Assembly (NCBI GenBank): GCA_001931535.1
Contig: CP016211.1
Location: forward strand, 9,099,703 to 9,163,702
Direction of reading: 5' to 3'
Length of the DNA: 64,000 nt
Source: Minicystis rosea
GTDB taxonomy: Bacteria > Myxococcota_A > Polyangia > Polyangiales > Polyangiaceae
Numbering within the stretch: the first letter of the stretch is position 1; every line of letters begins with the position of its first letter. The position numbers and the translations under genes are program-made. The notes under the pieces are model-generated. The model had not been told where the DNA came from. It was given only the letters and a program-made list of their open reading frames with translations, and made no database searches. Positions 35,512-43,664 of this stretch are shown here, one piece after another.

Positions 35512-36477
35512 ATGAAGACTCCAATGCTAGCCATGGGCGCGCTGCTGATGCTCGCCGCCTGCAACAACGCCGCGACACCGCCACTGGCGGCCGAAGTGCG
35601 CCCCCTCGCCGCGCAGGTCGCACCGCCCGCGGCCGCGCCGATAGATCCGGCGAAGGTGGAGGCGAGCACCGGGATCAAGCCGGAGAGCGCGGACGGCGTG
35701 GTGAAGATCAGCTATCCGCGAAACGAAGTGAAGGTCGAGGTCGACGGCTGGGCCATGCCGCCGTTCATGGGCCTCACCTCGTGGGCGGGCTTCACGCCTG
35801 GGGAAAAGCCCGGTGTGGAGGCGATGGTCATGGGCGACCTCGTGCTGTTCGAAGACGAGGTGAGTGACGCGATGAGCGCGGCGCTGAGCAACGGCCTCTC
35901 GGTCACCGCGCTCCACAACCACTTCTTCCACGACAAGCCGCACGTCTACTTCATGCACATCGAGAGCGAGGGAACCGTCGACGCGCTCGGCAAGGGCGTG
36001 CGCGCCGCGCTCGACGCGATGAAGGCCGCGCGCGCGAAGGCGGCGCAACCCAAGGACCGCTTCGACGGCCCGCCGATCCCGGCGAAGAGCGCGATCGACG
36101 CGGCGAAGGTGGAGGCCGTCTTCGGGGCGAAGGCGGCCACCAAAGACGGCATGGCGAAGGTCACCATCGGGCGGCCCGCCGCCGCAGCGGCGTGCGGCTG
36201 CAAGATCGGCAAGGCGATGGGCGTCAACACGTGGGCGGCGTTCGCGGGGACCGACGAGAACGCCGTCGTCGACGGTGACTTCGCGGTGACCGAGGACGAG
36301 CTCCAGCCGGTGCTCAAGTCGCTGCGCGGCAGCGGCATCCACGTGGTCGCGATCCACCACCACATGGTGGGTGAGACGCCGCGGATCCTCTTCCTGCACT
36401 ACTGGGGTCGTGGACCGGTCGCGACGCTTGCCGCGAGCGTGAAGAAGGCCATCGATCTCACCAAGGCCGGCGGATGA
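35512..36477 (+). CDS. DUF1259 lipoprotein (LppY/LpqO-like)
   Basis: 321 residues from ATG 35512 with GGGAAGGAA upstream. The signal MLAMGALLMLAACNN has lipobox LAAC. Two DUF1259 units follow: residues about 45-170 (DGVVKISYPRNEVKVEVDGW, SVTALHNHFFHDKPHVYFMH) and 190-315 (DGMAKVTIGRP, MGVNTWAAFAGTDENAVVDG, HVVAIHHHMVGETPRILFLH). The His clusters could bind metal. Its stop overlaps the chrA start (ATGA), so it is probably a lipid-anchored partner of the chromate transporter. Related to mycobacterial LppY/LpqO; the biochemical role is unknown. Confidence 0.9.
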   Translation: MKTPMLAMGALLMLAACNNAATPPLAAEVRPLAAQVAPPAAAPIDPAKVEASTGIKPESADGVVKISYPRNEVKVEVDGWAMPPFMGLTSWAGFTPGEKPGVEAMVMGDLVLFEDEVSDAMSAALSNGLSVTALHNHFFHDKPHVYFMHIESEGTVDALGKGVRAALDAMKAARAKAAQPKDRFDGPPIPAKSAIDAAKVEAVFGAKAATKDGMAKVTIGRPAAAAACGCKIGKAMGVNTWAAFAGTDENAVVDGDFAVTEDELQPVLKSLRGSGIHVVAIHHHMVGETPRILFLHYWGRGPVATLAASVKKAIDLTKAGG

Positions 36478-37661
36478 GCGACGAGGCGCGCGCGCCCGAA
36501 ACCACGGGCCCGGCGGCGCCCCTCTGCTCGCTCGGCGAGCTCGCAAGGTACTTTCTCCGCATCGGCGCGGTTGGCTTCGGCGGACCGATCGCTCTCGCCG
36601 GCTACATGCAGCGCGATCTGGTCGAGGAGCGCCGCTGGTTCACGGAGGCCGACTACAAGGAAGGGCTCGCGCTCTCGCAGCTCTCGCCCGGCCCGCTCGC
36701 GGCGCAGCTCGCCATGTACCTCGGGTGGGTTCGCGCAGGCACCGTGGGTGCGCTGCTCATCGGCGGCGTCTTCGTCCTGCCGTCGTTCGTGATGGTGCTG
36801 ATCCTCGCGGCGTTCTACGTGCGCTACGGCGGCCTGCCGTGGATGGCGGGCGCGTTCTACGGCATCGGTGCCGGTGTGATCGCGATCATCGCGCGCAGCG
36901 CCGCGAAGCTCGCGAAGATGACGCTGAAAAAGGACCCGCTGCTCTGGGTGATCTTCGCGATCGTCGCGATCGTCACGGCGGTGACCGCCAAGGAGATCGT
37001 CTGGCTCTTCCTTGCAGGCGGGCTCGTGGCGTTGCTCGTCCGGGCACCGCCGCGGCTCGGCGCGGGCGCGTCGGTGCTCGCGCTACCGCCGATCTTCGTC
37101 ACGGGCCTGCACGGCGCTGCGTCGACCAACACGCTCGTGCAGATCGCGTGGTACTTCACCAAAGCGGGCGCGTTCATCTTCGGGAGCGGGCTCGCGATCG
37201 TTCCGTTCCTCTACGACGGCGTCGTCCAGCGCTTCCATTGGCTCGATGATCGCCAGTTCCTCGACGCTGTCGCAGTCGCGATGATCACGCCGGGGCCAGT
37301 CGTGATCACGGCGGGCTTCATCGGCTTTCTCGCCGCCGGGCTGCTCGGCGCCATGCTCGCAGCCGTGGGCACGTTCCTACCGCCTTTTCTCGTGGTGGTC
37401 ATCGCGGCGCGACCGCTCCGGCGCGCGACGCGGAACGCGAGCGCGAAGGCATTCGTGGCGGGGGTGACCTCGGCCGCGGCGGGTGCCATCGCGGGCGCGG
37501 CGTTCGTGCTGGGCCGGCGCGCGATCGTCGACGTCTCCACTGCGCTGATCGCGCTCGCGGTGCTCGGCGCGCTGATGGCGAGCAAGAAGATCCCCGAGCC
37601 GATCCTGATCGTGGCCTCCGGCGTCGCGGGGCTCGTGCTGAAAACGATGCTGCGGCAATGA
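36474..37661 (+). CDS. chrA: chromate efflux transporter ChrA
   Basis: 395 residues, overlapping the DUF1259 lipoprotein stop by 4 bases. Two homologous halves of about six membrane segments each, with the CHR-family marks RIGAVGFGGPIALAGYMQRD, LSQLSPGPLAAQLAMYLGW and in the second half FGSGLAIVPFLYDGVV and AMITPGPVVITAGFIGFLAA. Exports chromate from the cytoplasm using the membrane potential. It is a full-length two-domain (LCHR) ChrA. Confidence 0.96.
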   Translation: MSDEARAPETTGPAAPLCSLGELARYFLRIGAVGFGGPIALAGYMQRDLVEERRWFTEADYKEGLALSQLSPGPLAAQLAMYLGWVRAGTVGALLIGGVFVLPSFVMVLILAAFYVRYGGLPWMAGAFYGIGAGVIAIIARSAAKLAKMTLKKDPLLWVIFAIVAIVTAVTAKEIVWLFLAGGLVALLVRAPPRLGAGASVLALPPIFVTGLHGAASTNTLVQIAWYFTKAGAFIFGSGLAIVPFLYDGVVQRFHWLDDRQFLDAVAVAMITPGPVVITAGFIGFLAAGLLGAMLAAVGTFLPPFLVVVIAARPLRRATRNASAKAFVAGVTSAAAGAIAGAAFVLGRRAIVDVSTALIALAVLGALMASKKIPEPILIVASGVAGLVLKTMLRQ

Positions 37662-37898
37662 ACATGCAACGGCAGCTCGCCTTCTCTGGTGCGGTGCTCC
37701 CCACGGCCGTCATCCCCGGCGTGCTCGGCCCGTAGATCGCGGCCACAGCCCCGAACAACGGAGCTCGAATGCGAGCCGAGCACGCACGCGCCATCTGGAA
37801 AAGAGACGGCTGCTGGACACCGCGCGCCGGCTTGTCGAACCGTCGAGCTCGTCTTACGCGCTGATCAGCGGACCGAGCAGCGCCCGAGAGGGGGAACA

Positions 37899-38834
37899 AT
37901 GTCTGGATCAGGCGGCGCAACGCGTAAGAAGAGAGGTTCTCGTGCTCGGTCCACTCGGGAAAGTGGATACAGACCGGCGCGCCTCACCTTGCCTACAAAG
38001 GTGCTCGATCCGAAGGCCATCGAAGCAGCCACCGGGCGCACGCCCGAAGTCGTCGACGATGTCGTCAAGGTCTCGTATCCGCGCGACGAGGTGAAGGTGG
38101 AGATCGATGGCTGGCCCGCGCCGCCCTTCATGGGTCTCACGGCGTGGGCTGCCTTCACGCCCTCCGGAGCCGGCGCCGAGGCGATGGTCATGGGCGACAT
38201 GGTGCTGTTCGAGGACGAGGTGAGCGAAGCGATGAGCGCTGCGTTCCGGAGCGGCCTCCACGTCACGGCGCTCCACAATCACTTCTTCTTCGACCGCCCG
38301 CGCGTCTTCTTCATGCACATCGCTGGAGAAGGCAGCGTCGATAGGCTCGGCGCCGGCGTTCGGAGCATCCTCGACGTGATGAAGGCGGTGCGCGCGCGAT
38401 CGCCCGAGCCAGCGAGCGGGTTCGAGGGGCCGGCGATCCCGGAGACGAGCTCCATCGACGCAAGCCAGCTCGAAGCCGTCTTCGGCCTGAAAGCCGCCAC
38501 CAAGGATGGCATGGCCAAGATCACCGTCGGACGCGTGACCCAGGCGGAGAATGGGCGCCGCATCGGCAGCGCCATGGGAATCAACACGTGGGCGGCGTTC
38601 GCCGGCACGGACGACAACGCCGTCGTCGACGGCGATTTCGCGGTCACCGAAGACGAGCTCCAGCCCGTGCTGCGGGCGCTCCGCGACGGTGGGATCCACA
38701 TCGTCGCCATTCACAATCACATGGTGGGCGAGAAGCCGCGCATCCTCTTCTTGCACTACTGGGGCCGTGGTGACGTCACGAGCCTCGCCACCGTCGTGAA
38801 GCGCGCCGTCGACCTGACGAAGACGGGCTCCTAG
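37899..38834 (+). CDS. DUF1259 protein, no signal peptide
   Basis: 311 residues from ATG 37899 with GAGGGGGA upstream. Two DUF1259 units as in the lipoprotein before chrA (KVSYPRDEVKVEIDGWPAPP, HVTALHNHFFFDRPRVFFMH; MGINTWAAFAGTDDNAVVDG, HIVAIHNHMVGEKPRILFLH), close paralogues. Here the N-terminus is basic (GSGGATRKKRGSRARSTRES) with no lipobox, so it may be cytoplasmic or use another export route. It lies 238 bases after chrA. Function unknown; probably part of the same chromate response. Confidence 0.88.
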   Translation: MSGSGGATRKKRGSRARSTRESGYRPARLTLPTKVLDPKAIEAATGRTPEVVDDVVKVSYPRDEVKVEIDGWPAPPFMGLTAWAAFTPSGAGAEAMVMGDMVLFEDEVSEAMSAAFRSGLHVTALHNHFFFDRPRVFFMHIAGEGSVDRLGAGVRSILDVMKAVRARSPEPASGFEGPAIPETSSIDASQLEAVFGLKAATKDGMAKITVGRVTQAENGRRIGSAMGINTWAAFAGTDDNAVVDGDFAVTEDELQPVLRALRDGGIHIVAIHNHMVGEKPRILFLHYWGRGDVTSLATVVKRAVDLTKTGS

Positions 38835-38970
38835 CCCGTGACGACATTGCCCACGCCAATCCGCCGACCCGCTCTGCAACATCATCCGTCGACGGCATGG
38901 GCCACGTGAGCGGCCCGCATCGGGCGTTGCCATTGCGTCTCGCCGGAGCGGCGCGCTAGCGTCGCCGTCC

Positions 38971-39471
38971 ATGCGCGCGAAGGTGAGGTCGTGGATCGAT
39001 CTCGTGGAGCACGGTGGGCCCGACCACTTCATGGAGCTCGTCTTCGATCGCGACGTCGGCGCGCTGGTGCGCGCGCTCGACACCACCGGCTTCATCCGCA
39101 CCGAGCTGGGCGACGCGGCGATGTTCTCCGAGCTCCGCGCGGAGCTCCCCTGCGCGACGTTCGACCTCTACGCGGACGTCGCCCACAACGATGCGCTGCT
39201 GGCCAACCTCCGCGGAATCACCCGCACCAACCTGTGGAGCTATCAGACCATGATGGTCGGCGCCGGTCGGGTCTGGATCGAGCACGGCTACGGTTCGTCG
39301 TCGCCCGACGTGCTCGCGGTCGAGGCGCGCGTGCTCGAGCTCGCCGCGACGGGGGCCGCCCGTTTGGTGTCGTGGTCAATCGAACATGGTGGCCAAGGTC
39401 ATCCGCACGGCGTGGCGCGCGCCGGCGCCTCCGCCGTCGACCTGGCGGCCGCGCTGGAATGGAATCCATGA
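38971..39471 (+). CDS. hypothetical protein with repeat-derived C-terminus
   Basis: 166 residues from ATG 38971. The body (WIDLVEHGGPDHFMELVFDR, DVGALVRALDTTGFIRTELG, CATFDLYADVAHNDALLANL) looks like a normal soluble protein but is not recognised. From about residue 137 on (SIEHGGQGHPHGVARAGASA) it is encoded by the dispersed 93-bp repeat also found at 15026, so its natural C-terminus may have been replaced. Confidence 0.65.
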   Translation: MRAKVRSWIDLVEHGGPDHFMELVFDRDVGALVRALDTTGFIRTELGDAAMFSELRAELPCATFDLYADVAHNDALLANLRGITRTNLWSYQTMMVGAGRVWIEHGYGSSSPDVLAVEARVLELAATGAARLVSWSIEHGGQGHPHGVARAGASAVDLAAALEWNP

Positions 39472-39472
39472 G
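39379..39472. repeat. 93-bp dispersed repeat, copy B
   Basis: Nearly identical to 15026-15118. It forms the last 30 codons of the gene at 38971. Confidence 0.85.
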
Positions 39473-39623
39473 CTCGGCTCGAACATGGTCGCGATGGCTT
39501 GCGCGAGGCGACCGCTGACCGAGCAGGCCTCGATCGCGACGAGCAGCGCGAGCGGCGTGACGAGCGCCATCCGCGAGCAGGAGGCGCCGCTTCCCCGTGA
39601 GCGCGCCGCCCCCTGTCCGCCTG

Positions 39624-41132
39624 CTACGGCTTCCTCGTCGCCTCGACGACCATCCCCCCGTCGTCGACCACGATCATCCTGGTCGCCTTGCCGCCTGCCT
39701 CGCGCTTGAACGTCACGCGCCAGCCGAGCGTCCCCATCACGAACGCGGTCTCCGACTGCGGGATGAGCTCCTCCTTGGGGAGCCTCGGCGCGTGCAGCAC
39801 GAGGCGCCCGCCCTCTTGCTTCACCTCCGCCGTGCCGTGCACAGGGGCCGGCAGCGCGTAGCTGCCCGCGAGGCCGGCCGCCGACGCCGCGCTGAGCTCG
39901 ATGGCCGTCACGCGCATCGGCGCGCCCCCCGGCCAGCCGTACTCCGCGGCCAGCGCGAGCAGGATCTCGCTCAGCAGGGCCTGCCCGCCTTCTTCGTTGT
40001 TCGTCATCACCACCGCGCCCGCGCCGATCTCCGGGTACATCGTGAGCTGGCAGACGAACCCCACGGTGGAGCCGCCGTGCCCGAACTGCAGCGAAGGGCC
40101 GCTCCCGTCGATCGCGGGGCCGAGCCCGTAGCCGTCCTTCACCTTCGTGAGCATCTGCTCGGCCGTCGCCTGCGAGAGCAGCGCCTTGGACCGGCCGGCG
40201 CGCGCGTCGGCGATCGCGATCGCCCACCGGGCGAGATCGCTCGGCGTCGTCCAGAGCCCGGCCGGGGCCATCTGCGGATACACGTGCCACTCGCCGGGGA
40301 TCGTCTCGCCCTCGCCGAGGTGGGCGCGGGCCGCCTCACCCGCGCGCGCGGCGGGCAGCGGCTGCTCGAAGGTGCTGTGGGTCATCCCGGCCGGCCCGAG
40401 CACGAGCTCCTCCATGAGGGCAGGGAAAGGCTTGCCGGTGACGTCCATCATGAGCAGCTGCATCACGAGCGTCCCGCCGCTGGAGTAGCGCGAGATCGAG
40501 CCCGGGACGGCGTCGACGCGCACCGCCTCGGTGTCCGCCGGAGCCGTCCCGTTCAGGATCTGCGCGAGCGTCGGGAGCGGCTGGTTCCGCTCGTAGCCCG
40601 GGTAGCCGAAGACGGTGAGCCCGGCGGTGTGGCTGGCGAGCCGGCGGAGGGTGACCTTCTCCTTCGCGGTGTGCTCGTTCTCGGGCACCTTCCACGCGGT
40701 GAGGTAGCGGTTGACGTCGGTGTCGAGCTGCAGCGTCCCGCGCTCGGCGAGGCGGAGCATCCCCGTGGCGGAGACGGGCTTGCTGATGGACCCGGCCTGG
40801 AAGAGCGTGTCGGGCGTGACCGCGTCCTTCGGGTCGGTCGAGCCGGCCGTCTTCACGCCGGCGCCGCGGGTCCACGCGATGCGCCCGCCCTCGATGACGG
40901 CGATGCTGACGCCGGGCACATGGTGGTGGGCCATGCGCTCTTCGAGCGTCCAGCGAACAGGCGGCCGGCCGGCGATCTCGACGCGCGGGCGCAGGCCGCG
41001 GAGCACGTTGGCGACGTGCGGCTCCTGGGCAGCGGCGGAGCTCTCGGCCGACGTGGTTGCCGGCGGAGGGAGAGCGTGCTGCGCGCATGCGCTCAGGGCG
41101 AGCATGAGCGTGAGTTGAGGAAGTCGACGCAC
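39624..41132 (-). CDS. serine beta-lactamase family (class C-like) lipoprotein hydrolase
   Basis: 502 residues from ATG 41132. Signal LPQLTLMLALSACAQHA with lipobox LSAC. The catalytic SxxK motif is SISK (Ser115, Lys118), the YxN-type motif reads YSSG, and the third motif is HGGS in LQFGHGGSTVGFV. The domain runs to about residue 385 and a lipocalin-like C-terminal domain follows. Members of this family are esterases, D-aminopeptidases or penicillin-binding-like enzymes; the modified YSS motif argues against a true beta-lactamase. Encoded alone. Confidence 0.92.
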   Translation of the reverse strand: MRRLPQLTLMLALSACAQHALPPPATTSAESSAAAQEPHVANVLRGLRPRVEIAGRPPVRWTLEERMAHHHVPGVSIAVIEGGRIAWTRGAGVKTAGSTDPKDAVTPDTLFQAGSISKPVSATGMLRLAERGTLQLDTDVNRYLTAWKVPENEHTAKEKVTLRRLASHTAGLTVFGYPGYERNQPLPTLAQILNGTAPADTEAVRVDAVPGSISRYSSGGTLVMQLLMMDVTGKPFPALMEELVLGPAGMTHSTFEQPLPAARAGEAARAHLGEGETIPGEWHVYPQMAPAGLWTTPSDLARWAIAIADARAGRSKALLSQATAEQMLTKVKDGYGLGPAIDGSGPSLQFGHGGSTVGFVCQLTMYPEIGAGAVVMTNNEEGGQALLSEILLALAAEYGWPGGAPMRVTAIELSAASAAGLAGSYALPAPVHGTAEVKQEGGRLVLHAPRLPKEELIPQSETAFVMGTLGWRVTFKREAGGKATRMIVVDDGGMVVEATRKP

Positions 41133-41279
41133 AGGGGACCTTCCTGGTCACGTGAAGGGAGGAACGAGCTTTCGCGGAGCCCAGCTCATTGAACGCCGCG
41201 ATGCCATGAGGGTCGTGCGGAGCGCCGTAGGTTCCGGAAAATCTCTGCGCGTGCCAGTCAGGTCGGCTCGACATCACCC

Positions 41280-41345
41280 GTCAGCGAAATTTCTACTGCG
41301 GCCCCACTTGGCTCCGCAGAGGTTCACGGCCCCATGGAAGTCAGA
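41280..41345 (-). repeat. fragment of SBBP repeat gene at the arsC end
   Basis: The minus strand reads SDFHGAVNLCGA, matching GDFYGSVNLGGG of the SBBP gene at 15136. It begins where arsC ends, in another frame. It is a short relic. Confidence 0.5.
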
Positions 41346-41769
41346 CCTGCCCGACCACTCGAGCCCGCCCCTGGCCCCACCCTTCGGCGCGGAGGAGCCC
41401 GGCCACTCGGCCACGCACGTCGTCACGGATCTCGCGCACCTGCGTGATGGGTTTGCCTTGGGGATCTTCGAGCGGCCAATCCATCCGACGCAGCCCCGGC
41501 ACGGCTGGGCACGCCTCGCCACAACCCATCGTGACGAGCAGAGTGACTGTCTCGGCGAGCTCGTCGGTGAGGAGTTGCGGGACGGCGGACGAGAGATCGA
41601 TTCCCACTTCGCGCATCACCTCGACCACCTCGGGATGGACGCGCGCGCCGGGATCGGTGCCCGCGGAGATCGCGCGCACCTTCGTCGCATCGGAGAGAGC
41701 GTTGAGCCACGCCGCCGCCATCTGCGAGCGACCGGCGTTGTGGATGCAGGCAAAGAGGACGGTGATCAC
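41341..41769 (-). CDS. arsC: arsenate reductase, thioredoxin-linked low-molecular-weight phosphatase type
   Basis: 142 residues from a GTG at 41769 with GGAGGG upstream. The P-loop is LFACIHNAGRSQMAAAW, with CX5R nucleophile Cys8, and further family blocks are VRAISAGTDPGARVHPEVVE, VTLLVTMGCGEACPAVPG and RRMDWPLEDPQGKPITQVRE. The CGEACP Cys pair is the redox relay in this class. It reduces arsenate to arsenite for export. It overlaps the aquaporin stop by four bases and is the last gene of the arsR-arsI-aqp-arsC operon. Confidence 0.95.
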   Translation of the reverse strand: MITVLFACIHNAGRSQMAAAWLNALSDATKVRAISAGTDPGARVHPEVVEVMREVGIDLSSAVPQLLTDELAETVTLLVTMGCGEACPAVPGLRRMDWPLEDPQGKPITQVREIRDDVRGRVAGLLRAEGWGQGRARVVGQV

Positions 41770-42458
41770 GAGGAACCCTCCGTTGAATCCGCGGCGGGAA
41801 GCGCGGGGACGAGCCAGCGGAACGTAGCCGTCGCCAGGGCGGCGCCCACGAGCTGCGCCACGACGAAGCCGGGAACGTCGGTCGGCCGGATGCCCGCGAA
41901 CGTGTCGGTCGCGACGCGCGCCAGCGTGACCGCGGGATTGGCGAACGAGGTCGACGACGTGAACCAGTACGCCGCGGTGATGTACGCACCGACGGCGAAC
42001 GGAACCGTCGAGGGACGGCGGCGCGAGCAGCCCCAGATCACCGCGAGCAGACCGAACGTCGCCACGACCTCGCTCAGCCACTGCGCAAAGCCGGTGCGCA
42101 CGTGGCGGGAGGCGGAGAAGGCTGGCAGCTCGAACATCAGGTCCGCGACGGCGACGCCCACGAACGCGCCGGCAGTCTGCGCGAAGACGTACGCCGGCAC
42201 CTCACGCCACCGGAGCTCGCCCTGCGATGCGCTTGCAAGCGTCACCGCGGGGTTGAAGTGAGCGCCCGATACCGCACCGAACGTGGTGATCAACGCGACG
42301 AGCGCCGCGCCGGTCGCGAGCGTGTTGGCGAGCAGCGCGACGGCGACGTTCCCGCCGGCCAGCCGCTCACCCATGATGCCCGAGCCGACCACGGTCGCGA
42401 GGAGGAGGGCCGTGCCGACCCCTTCGGCGACCGTGCGGCGCGCCAGATCAACCTGCAT
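41766..42458 (-). CDS. aquaporin/MIP channel of the arsenic operon (AqpS-like)
   Basis: 230 residues from ATG 42458. Six membrane segments with both NPA boxes: GAHFNPAVTLASASQ and TSFANPAVTLARV. In other bacteria an aquaglyceroporin (AqpS) inside an ars operon replaces ArsB and lets arsenite, produced by ArsC, leave down its gradient. The order here, arsI-aqp-arsC with overlapping ends, supports that role. No ArsB or Acr3 is in the window. Confidence 0.93.
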   Translation of the reverse strand: MQVDLARRTVAEGVGTALLLATVVGSGIMGERLAGGNVAVALLANTLATGAALVALITTFGAVSGAHFNPAVTLASASQGELRWREVPAYVFAQTAGAFVGVAVADLMFELPAFSASRHVRTGFAQWLSEVVATFGLLAVIWGCSRRRPSTVPFAVGAYITAAYWFTSSTSFANPAVTLARVATDTFAGIRPTDVPGFVVAQLVGAALATATFRWLVPALPAADSTEGSS

Positions 42459-42930
42459 CGCGCGACGCTGCGGGAGCGCAGCACGTGGGCGCCTCGGGCG
42501 CGGGCTTCTTGGAGATGCCGACGGGCGCGCAGCACGAGCTCGCATCCGCCTTCATCACCGGAGCGTCGGCCTTCACCACGAAGACCTCCCACGAATTGCC
42601 GTCCGGATCCTCGATCCAGACCTTGTCCTGCATGGCGTAGCAACAGGCGGTGTCCTCCTCGGTGAGCGTCGTGAGCCCCTGCGCCTCGAAGCGGCCCTTG
42701 GCTTCGAGCACGTCGTCCGTCGTCGCCACCTGGACACCGAAGTGGCTCGCGTTCACGCCCGTGCGCGGAGCCTCCTGCATCGTGAGGTTGAGCGCGGGGC
42801 TCTCGAGATCGAACTTCGCGTATCCAGGGCGCCGCTTGGTCGCGGCGACGCCGAAAGCCTTCTCGTAGAAGGCCACCGAAGCATCGATGTTGGAGACGTT
42901 GAGCGAGACATGCGGCTTGAGGACGTTCAT
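42448..42930 (-). CDS. arsI: ArsI-type C-As lyase (VOC dioxygenase)
   Basis: 160 residues from ATG 42930 with GGAGAG upstream. The vicinal-oxygen-chelate fold begins PHVSLNVSNIDASVAFYEKA and has HFGVQVATTDDVLEAKGR and WIEDPDGNSWEVFVV, with His and Glu metal ligands. A vicinal Cys pair (DTACCYAMQDKVW) is the organoarsenical site of ArsI, which cleaves the carbon-arsenic bond of trivalent methyl or aryl arsenicals using Fe(II) and O2. A Cys-rich tail (SSCCAPV, TCCAPAA) follows. It overlaps the aquaporin start by 11 bases. Confidence 0.93.
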   Translation of the reverse strand: MNVLKPHVSLNVSNIDASVAFYEKAFGVAATKRRPGYAKFDLESPALNLTMQEAPRTGVNASHFGVQVATTDDVLEAKGRFEAQGLTTLTEEDTACCYAMQDKVWIEDPDGNSWEVFVVKADAPVMKADASSCCAPVGISKKPAPEAPTCCAPAASRDAG

Positions 42931-42982
42931 GGTGCTCTCCTTCCAAAAAAGTCGAACAATGAAAGCAAAAAAAGAGGCGGAT

Positions 42983-43294
42983 TCAGCAGCAGGAACCGCC
43001 GCGCCCGCGCTTGCAACAATCCTCCCAGAGATAGTCGGTGAGCTTGCGCAGCACCCCGTACTCGGGCGCGTAGTAGTGATAAGTCCCCTCGCTCCGACTC
43101 GTGAGCAGGCCGGCATCCACGAGCCGCTTCAGATGGTGGCTGAGCGTCGAGGCAGGCAGGCCGACGTGCGACTGGATCTCTCCCGCGGGCGTGCCGTCAT
43201 CACCGCCCTGCACGACGAAACGCAGGATCTGGAGACGTACGGGATGACCGAGCGCGCTGAGCTGCTCCGCATGTCGTTCGAGCGAAGAGGCCAC
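42983..43294 (-). CDS. arsR: ArsR family arsenic-responsive repressor
   Basis: 103 residues. Same architecture as the ArsR at 2438: LGHPVRLQILRFVV, GLPASTLSHHLKRLVDAGLL, RSEGTYHYYAPEY and the C-terminal thiols WEDCCKRGRGGSCC. It heads the arsR-arsI-aqp-arsC operon. The likely operator is 6 bases upstream. Confidence 0.96.
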   Translation of the reverse strand: MASSLERHAEQLSALGHPVRLQILRFVVQGGDDGTPAGEIQSHVGLPASTLSHHLKRLVDAGLLTSRSEGTYHYYAPEYGVLRKLTDYLWEDCCKRGRGGSCC

Positions 43295-43300
43295 GGGATA

Positions 43301-43318
43301 CTTCTAACATTTTCGAAG
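43301..43318. promoter_or_regulatory. probable ArsR operator
   Basis: CTTCTAACATTTTCGAAG, differing by one base from the site upstream of the first arsR (2756-2773). The ends CTTC/GAAG are an inverted repeat. Close spacing to the start codon suits repression of transcription by autoregulation. Confidence 0.7.
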
Positions 43319-43664
43319 TAAGATACAAGGCTGCTGAGCGAGGTCGCACGCGAGAGGCACCCTCGAGGTGGAGAGGAACGCCGCCCGGGAGCCAGATTCC
43401 TAGGTCACGTTCTCCGCGGACCTGTCCAGGTGGCGTTGGTGGAACTTCCCGGTCATGTGGCTCCTCGCCCTCCCGTTCACCGGTCAGGAGATCCAGCTCC
43501 AGACGGATGCGTACCAGGTGCTCCGCGGCCTGGGAGCCACGCGGGTCGAAGGCGGCGACGCGCTCGGGCTGGGCAACTAGGCCGCGCCCGACGGGGCCGA
43601 CGCTCTCCTCGTCGTCGCGCGCGGCACATGGTCCTCTCGCGATCCCGCGGCGGCCGCGAAGGCT
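43319..43664. other. stretch with a possible gene fragment
   Basis: 346 bases. On the plus strand from ATG 43455 a frame reads MWLLALPFTGQEIQLQTDAY, QVLRGLGATRVEGGDALGLG, then TAG, then protein-like DGADALLVVARGTWSSRD in the same frame. It could be a relic with an in-frame stop. Not recognised. Confidence 0.3.

Noticed and set aside
39624..41132. True class C beta-lactamase resistance gene
   Set aside because: SxxK is present but the second motif is YSS, not YxN, and a lipocalin-like extra domain follows; better called a serine hydrolase of the family.
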